The translations under genes and the position numbers were made by a program. 64,000 bases of DNA from Owenia fusiformis (taxonomy: Eukaryota > Annelida > Polychaeta > Sabellida > Oweniidae). This document shows positions 58,901 to 64,000 of the stretch, in pieces; the stretch's first letter is position 1; every line of letters begins with the position of its first letter. A model generated the notes under the pieces. The model had not been told where the DNA came from. It was given only the letters and a program-made list of their open reading frames with translations, and ran no database searches. Location of the stretch: positions 20,691,754 through 20,755,753 of the forward strand of contig CAIIXF020000011.1 of assembly GCA_903813345.2 (NCBI GenBank). The letters are read 5' to 3'.

Positions 58901-60946
58901 GATGTCTTTGGATGAGATGTCTTGGGGATGAGTTATCTTGGGATGAGATGTCTTGGGGATGAGTTGTCTTGGGATGAGATGTCTTGGGGATGAGTTGTCT
59001 TGGGATGAGATGTCTTGGGGAGGAGTTGTCTTGGGATGACATGTCTTGAGATGAGTTGTCTTAGGGATGAGTTGTCCTGTTTCCCTTTAATCCATTGATT
59101 ATCCAGATAAACACCAATTCATTTATCAATAAATACCCTTCAAAGTCTATTAAAAAAAGTAAACAATGTTTTGGAGGATTTGTTTCAAAGGTTTTGTAAA
59201 GTTATATAGTATTTGCACTTTTTCAACATTCCAACATTCCTCATCAATCGTGATACAAATTGAAATTTTTGGGCTCTCAGAAGAAGGATGGGACAGTTAG
59301 GTTTATTAACATGTGTGATTTAGTTTTTCAGACGTTACAATTTTCAATATATTCTAAGCAGATATCCTAACCCATTCCCTAACTCATCATTTAAAGATAT
59401 GCTAGGCAGATAAGTAGGTCTGTTGAAAATGATTGTGTTGAAGAATTCATATTGCTTATTGCGAGTGATTATTTAGCATGTTACTGAATATCTCATCAAG
59501 TGACCTAAACTACAGCAGCTAAAATAAGCATATCGAAATATTATAATTCAGTATGATTTGGAGAAGGGGATTATACAGTTATAAGGGATTAGAAATTATA
59601 TATCATCTTACAATTTAGCTCAATTCTTGAATTTGAAGATCTATTGCCATATTGTTTAAAATGCGTTACAATCGATCGATCTGATGGTAAGAACTAGTAT
59701 GTGATATGATCGATTTTACCTTTTTGTCGTCATTGCTGAGGAATACAATAATACCACTCCAATTAATGATAACTCATTTATTGTATTACTTGTGCTTGAT
59801 ACACATACTGGAAGATATGCTTTTAAAATTAGTAAACCATTACCAAAATTATGGTTACCCTGTAGTAGTGAGAGGCACATTAAAAATGAATATCACCCCC
59901 TTCAATCTATTTTTACAGGTTTTTATGATTATGTCACATTTTTCTATATTTTGCGTAACCAGGATGGTGAATTTTCTTCATTTTTCTTCAAACATTTCGC
60001 CTTACCAATATTTATTATATCTGTCAATTTCAAGAAAATCGCACCGCTACGTTTGAAAATAATTCAAATTTTGTCGTTTTTCCCATTGAGCTCCATTATA
60101 AAAATGGAATTTTCAAACTTAATATTTTAAAATTCTACGCGGTGAAAAGTTCCATATTGAGTAGTTAGTTAATGTTATGGTGTTGAAAATTCAAAACAAA
60201 AAGGAATAAAGAAAAAATGCCACAGAGAAGTCTCAATAGAGTCTCTTTAATTACATGAAATTACTTGATTACAAAAGTGTTTCATTTTTAGACAGCTGGG
60301 ATAACTAGGTTATCCCAAAAGTGCCAATGAGGGTTAAATGCTATTGGGATCTTTGTTAAATGATTTAAGTCAAGGGTCCGTCGATTATTTAACACAGATA
60401 TGTCTTGTATGATGACTTTGAAAGCGGATGGTAACCTGAAATCAGCGGCTATGATAAAACGAATGCATAAATGAGCCAATCTTGATTAATTCCTCTTCAT
60501 CGACATGAAGGGATCTATTTTCCGTTATATGTAAAACTGCCTCCATTTCTATTATTTCAACAGAATTACAATTGTTGTTTTATGGTTTATAATGTATCAA
60601 TAATTTGCTGAATATTTTACTCCAGGAGTTTATAGGATCGCCAATGGTGTGTCAGTTATCATCAACCCCCTCTGCACCTTGGTTTCTTACTGGTATAGTC
60701 AACTACATTTACTGTGCCAACGCCGATCGACGACCTGGTGTCTTCATAAGAATAGCAAACGAGGAGATTCAAAATTGGATCATTGAACTAATCGATAAGC
60801 CAGTCCCAACAGCTGACCCAAATGATCCATGCTTAAATAGGATTGAATTAACTGAATCCACTGGTGTCATCAAGACGAATGGTTATCCCTATAATTATGC
60901 TATTAATTTACAATGTAGATGGTTGATAAGAGGCTCAGTGAACCAG
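49975..60946 (+). CDS. Secreted CUB-CUB-S1 pseudoprotease-CUB protein, 9 exons seen, 3' end outside window
   Basis: Exons: 49975-50059, 52923-53047, 53327-53564, 53982-54121, 54227-54479, 56942-57182, 57502-57755, 58043-58185, 60626-60946. Frame is kept throughout, giving 600 residues so far. Order: signal peptide (1 to about 24), CUB1 (about 30-148), CUB2 (about 150-280, with calcium-site motif 'CHHDHVDIFDG'), an S1 serine-protease domain (about 311-530), then the start of CUB3 (about 548 on). The protease appears inactive. The catalytic His is Tyr357 ('TAAYC'), and the GDSGGP block reads 'EFIGSP' with Ile496 at the Ser position. The residue before the expected activation cleavage is Tyr310, not Arg/Lys. 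Asp402 ('DIAML') and the disulfide cysteines remain, so the fold is probably kept as a binding module. It may be ovochymase-like in layout. The rest of CUB3 lies beyond the window or in unseen exons. Confidence 0.88.
50190..51660. repeat. Alternating palindromes in intron 1 of the CUB gene
   Basis: A module (TTTCAGTCAGTTTTACTAG..., CATGACC..., TGACTGAAAATAGTTAAAAG) occurs forward near 50194, 51010 and 51600 and inverted near 50530 and 50860. A second module (AAAGCAATATGTTGGGCACA) occurs near 50462, 50776, 51180 (inverted) and 51340. The copies form two large hairpin-capable structures. Confidence 0.75.
52072..52896. mobile_element. TTAA-flanked inverted-repeat element next to CUB exon 2
   Basis: TTAAAGG-CCCTATATAAAGTTT and its complement AAACTTTATATGGGGCCCTTTAA bound 825 bases that do not code. 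The TTAA ends suggest a piggyBac- or Kolobok-type MITE. The right end is only 26 bases before the exon 2 acceptor, so almost the whole branch-point and pyrimidine region is element-proximal. Confidence 0.7.
54677..55775. mobile_element. 1.1-kb element with very long inverted repeats in CUB intron 5
   Basis: GTACCCCGGACAGGTTGTAT and its complement are flanked by TA. The arms run about 365 bp each (54677-55045 and 55410-55775) and so take up two-thirds of the element. There is no transposase. The open frames in the arms mirror each other and are not genes. Confidence 0.85.
58186..60625. other. Intron 8 of the CUB gene
   Basis: Holds the 58.9-kb minisatellite. Otherwise AT-rich; frames at 59706-60130 overlap each other and have no recognisable domain. 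Confidence 0.6.
58878..59078. repeat. 15-16 bp minisatellite (TTGGGGATGAGWTGTC type)
   Basis: About twelve copies, alternating TTGGGATGAGATGTC and TTGGGGATGAGTTGTC. The core resembles the array at 30853-31010. Confidence 0.9.
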
Positions 60947-61009
60947 GTTTGCTCTGTAAAACCCTACTATCACACCAAACTCGTTCTCATTACGTTCTCT
61001 AAAACGGGC

Positions 61010-61620
61010 CCAAACTGTGAACGAACGGATTTGACGTAATTATAACGGTTTAGGGTCCATTTGCAAACTTCATGAACGTAGTTAAACGGGTAGGTCCTCC
61101 AGAACTCAGAGCATTCTCAAAATTGTCCAGTGGTCGCTACATTCTGCAGTCAGAACAAGTGACAACGTACTTAAGTCGAACTGGACGTACTGCGAACGGA
61201 ACTGTCTTCCATCCTACCTAGTACGTTTTAGAACGAGATGAACTGTCTTGGGACTATTGTGAACGAGGTAGAACTAATTGCAAATGGGTTTAAACTGATT
61301 CAGGATGTATTAAAGACTATTTATGAACGACAGACTAGTTGCCACTACTTTTTTTGTGCGAACGGAACGAATCTAGCTGCAACTTTTATGGTCTGTTTAC
61401 AAACTTTATGGATATGCTCGAACGGAAAGGTGATTTAGAATTTTGAATCATTTCAAAATTCGATGGCGACAATACCGCTCTATGATTAGATTATTTGACA
61501 ACGTATTTCAAACGAGATGACCTACTAGACTAGAAACGAAATCGTTGTATTTCGAACGAACTGCGAATGAGATGGATATGATGGACGTATTGAAAACTGT
61601 TTGTATACAAAGTAACTAAT
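61010..61620. repeat. Region of dispersed GAACG-type short repeats
   Basis: GAACGA or GAACGG occurs more than ten times among CAAACT, GACTAG and GAGATGA fragments. It looks like a strongly degenerate tandem repeat, but I cannot define a unit. Confidence 0.4.
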
Positions 61621-61997
61621 AATTTTAGATATATTTCTCGACCACACCCAGATTTAGCCTGTTTTAGGCCCACGACATTTTTGAAAAGAACGGTTGAGAA
61701 CTAGTTTGGTGTGATAGGGGGTAATAGTAATATAACCATCAGTTTGAGGCCGATATAGAATGGTACCCTTGGCCAAAGTTGGTATTCTTTTACTTATCTG
61801 ATCTTAAATTATTACTATAATCACACCGGTGTAAAAGGGTAGGTGGTCCTATCAAATTTTGGTCCTACTCTCTATTGAATTAAATGGTGACCTAATTACA
61901 AGTATTTTCCTTATATATTCAGGGCCAGTAAGGACCGTAAGGAAAGGGGACCATAATTCCCAGGGGACCATAATCCCCAGGGGACCATAATTCCTTT

Positions 61998-62520
61998 CAC
62001 ACTGGAATAGCCTGACAACGGTAAAGTCAGATACCGTTGTCACAAATGGCGGACATAACCATCGCTTCAATTATATTTTCATGAACTGTATGTTTAAAAG
62101 AGCACTTAGACTAAATTCCATTGGAACAATCAATCAAAGTGCAAAGTGTTTTTAATACTCATTGTACAGTTAATAATGTTCTACCATTGAAATAAAGTCT
62201 TTAATTTAACCGATCAAAATAAGATACGGGACAACGGACACTGTAATTACCATATGCCGTTGTCTTTCTAAATTACTCAAATATAGATTCCGTTGTCATT
62301 GACGATATCGAAGACGCTATATTGTGGCGATTCACAACCTAATTTGATCGAAATTGGGATTTCATATGAAACATCACAAGAGCTTAATAAATGCACAGAA
62401 TTAGCGACGATAAAATCCCATGAAATGAGGACCAAGTTATTAAACAGTTGAAGCGACGGTTATGTCCGCCATTTGTGACAACGGTATCTGACTTTACCGT
62501 AGTCAGGCTATTCCGGTGTG
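61998..62520. mobile_element. 523-bp MITE with CACACYGGAATAGCCTGAC ends
   Basis: The left end (61998-62070) and right end (about 62450-62520) are inverted repeats over about 70 bp, reading CACACTGGAATAGCCTGACA and onward to GGCGGACATAACC. There is no coding content. Just upstream (61949-61992) GGGACCATAATTCCCAG is repeated three times in tandem. Confidence 0.8.
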
Positions 62521-62758
62521 ATAATAGAAATCAAGATAAGTAAAAGAGACCGACTAAGGAACGGCTATAAAATGGTAGCAGTAACATCTTTTATTATATT
62601 CTCTTAAGTCTTAGGAAAAGATTAGATAGCTCCCAGTATTTCATCTCGATTCTCTTACAAACTTACCGAGCCTGGTATTTTCGTTGGGAGCGTTCAATGG
62701 CCTTCTATGCGACGACCAAAAGGAAAGGCTTGTTTTATTGCCCGACACCATAGATATA

Positions 62759-63822
62759 CAGGGAAAGTAAAGATACAAATACTCTTATTTTAAGAGATTT
62801 AGTTTTTTTGTAATGAAATCGCTACAGAGTGTAGAGGCACTACATTACAATACATCTACCAACTTTTATAACATATAGTCTAAATGTGTTGAAGTTACGG
62901 TTGTTATGGTTACGATGGTGAGGGGTATGCGGAGCAGTTCCAGGATATCGCTAAATTGTTATAAATTGCTAAAATATAACCATTTGAAATAGTGTTTATT
63001 ATTGTATTTCTTATCAGTTTTTTTTTGTCCGATATTGTATTCTTGCCGCCATAGTATTCTCTAGTATAACGGTATCATTGATACATATCAGAACTATGTA
63101 ATGTCACAAGTATAATGAAAGAAAAAGAGTGTATAAGTGCTTAGAAAAGTGTCCCTGGATTAATGGGAAAGCCAATAGTGCACCTCCACAGTCAATATTC
63201 CAATGCACAAACCAAAGAAACAAATCTTACAACTGAATGTCTTGGCATTAACCTTTTTGTACAATGGCCCATATTTCCCTGATAATGTCCCATTGGACTT
63301 CTACATTAATGAATATGTTAAAGCAATATTTGTGAAAATGTCAACATAAAAATCAGAGTCGGCTGGAAACCAATGTTATCAGCAATCTTAGAGACTGACA
63401 ACAAAGGTTTTGTCAGGTCTTTGAATCTTCGGTCAAAATGCACCAAGAATCTTTAAATAAAGGTGGAAAATACATTATACTTGATAACAATAGTAATGTC
63501 AAATGATTAAATAATGTTACAGTAGTACTAATCCTTTTGCTGTTGTGGTACATAATTTGATGCATAATAGCAACAGGCGACGGAGTGTCAAAATTATATG
63601 CACAGGAGAAAATAATTTTAAATCATAATTGTGACGCTGCTCCACATACCTGTGACTCCTGTTACCATAACAACCATAACTTTTTTATTTTGAAACAATT
63701 TGTCATGACAGTTGCAGGATAAATTGTTACAATGTCATTCTACAATCTGTAGCAATTTCATCTCACAACAGGTAAATCTAATGAAATAAGAGCATTTGTA
63801 TCTTTACTTTCCGGACACCCTG
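62759..63822. mobile_element. TA-flanked inverted-repeat element, no transposase
   Basis: The ends CAGGGAAAGTAAAGATACAA and TTGTATCTTTACTTTCCGGACACCCTG are inverted (the left one lacks the TGTCCGG stretch) and flanked by TA. Inner matching segments (GGTTGTTATGGTTACGATGG with its complement near 63660) make this a 1.06-kb Tc1/mariner-type non-autonomous element. Confidence 0.75.
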
Positions 63823-64000
63823 TATATTCCTAAATAACAATTCAAACCAGTTGAACTTAAAGCCTTGTGTCAATACCGTTCCGGGTCGAAGGGTCCCTAT
63901 ATTAAAGACTATCTAGAAAAATACATAAAATCTATTATTTCTCCATGAAATTATTTAAAAAAAAGTAGGTAGGTTGTTGGTCTTTATTATTGGAAAGTTT

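Noticed and set aside
59706-60130. Two overlapping frames above 110 codons in CUB intron 8
   Set aside because: They overlap each other in different frames and have no domain or splice support.

Overview
This is a window of an AT-rich, intron-rich invertebrate animal genome. The host genes have GT-AG introns, modular phase-1 exons (CCP, CUB, Death, S1) and intergenic DNA crowded with inverted-repeat transposons. A marine invertebrate is likely, but the species cannot be told from the sequence.

Layout. 1-8.1 kb is gene-poor: a LINE fragment, inverted-repeat elements and a 54-bp-type minisatellite. 8117-16096 is a complete mobile element, an unusually small Polinton/Maverick (7,980 bp). It has 524/525-bp terminal inverted repeats and a perfect 6-bp target duplication. 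It carries the virion-building module on the minus strand: penton-like minor capsid, basic protein, major capsid, adenain-type protease, packaging ATPase and two small conserved Polinton proteins. On the plus strand are two small spliced genes, a tandem PC4-like protein and a membrane glycoprotein, and there is a tRNA-Pro-like gene near the right end. No DNA polymerase B and no integrase are present. A second copy of the host target repeat, lacking the insertion, lies near 24.9 kb.

17.4-31.3 kb (+) is an eight-exon FAD-linked sugar-lactone oxidase gene (gulonolactone/arabinonolactone oxidase type). Its introns hold three TA-flanked Tc1/mariner-type elements, several foldbacks and a 59-bp minisatellite that has multiplied the end of exon 4 together with its splice donor. 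33.6-42.0 kb (+) is a seven-exon gene for a predicted receptor: signal peptide, one CCP/Sushi domain, one membrane span, a cytoplasmic linker and a C-terminal Death domain. 42-50 kb is repeat-rich and essentially gene-free: a 131-bp tandem repeat, a pyrimidine tract, a ~240-bp tandem repeat and a cluster of ~140-bp foldbacks. 49.98-60.9 kb (+) is a secreted CUB-CUB-S1-CUB gene whose protease domain has lost two catalytic residues and the activation site; it runs out of the window. The last 3 kb holds degenerate repeats and two inverted-repeat elements.

How things fit together. The Polinton genes form a self-contained morphogenesis cassette that would need replication and integration enzymes from another source. 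The CCP-Death receptor and the CUB pseudoprotease have architectures typical of extracellular recognition and innate immunity, but no functional link between them can be shown from sequence.
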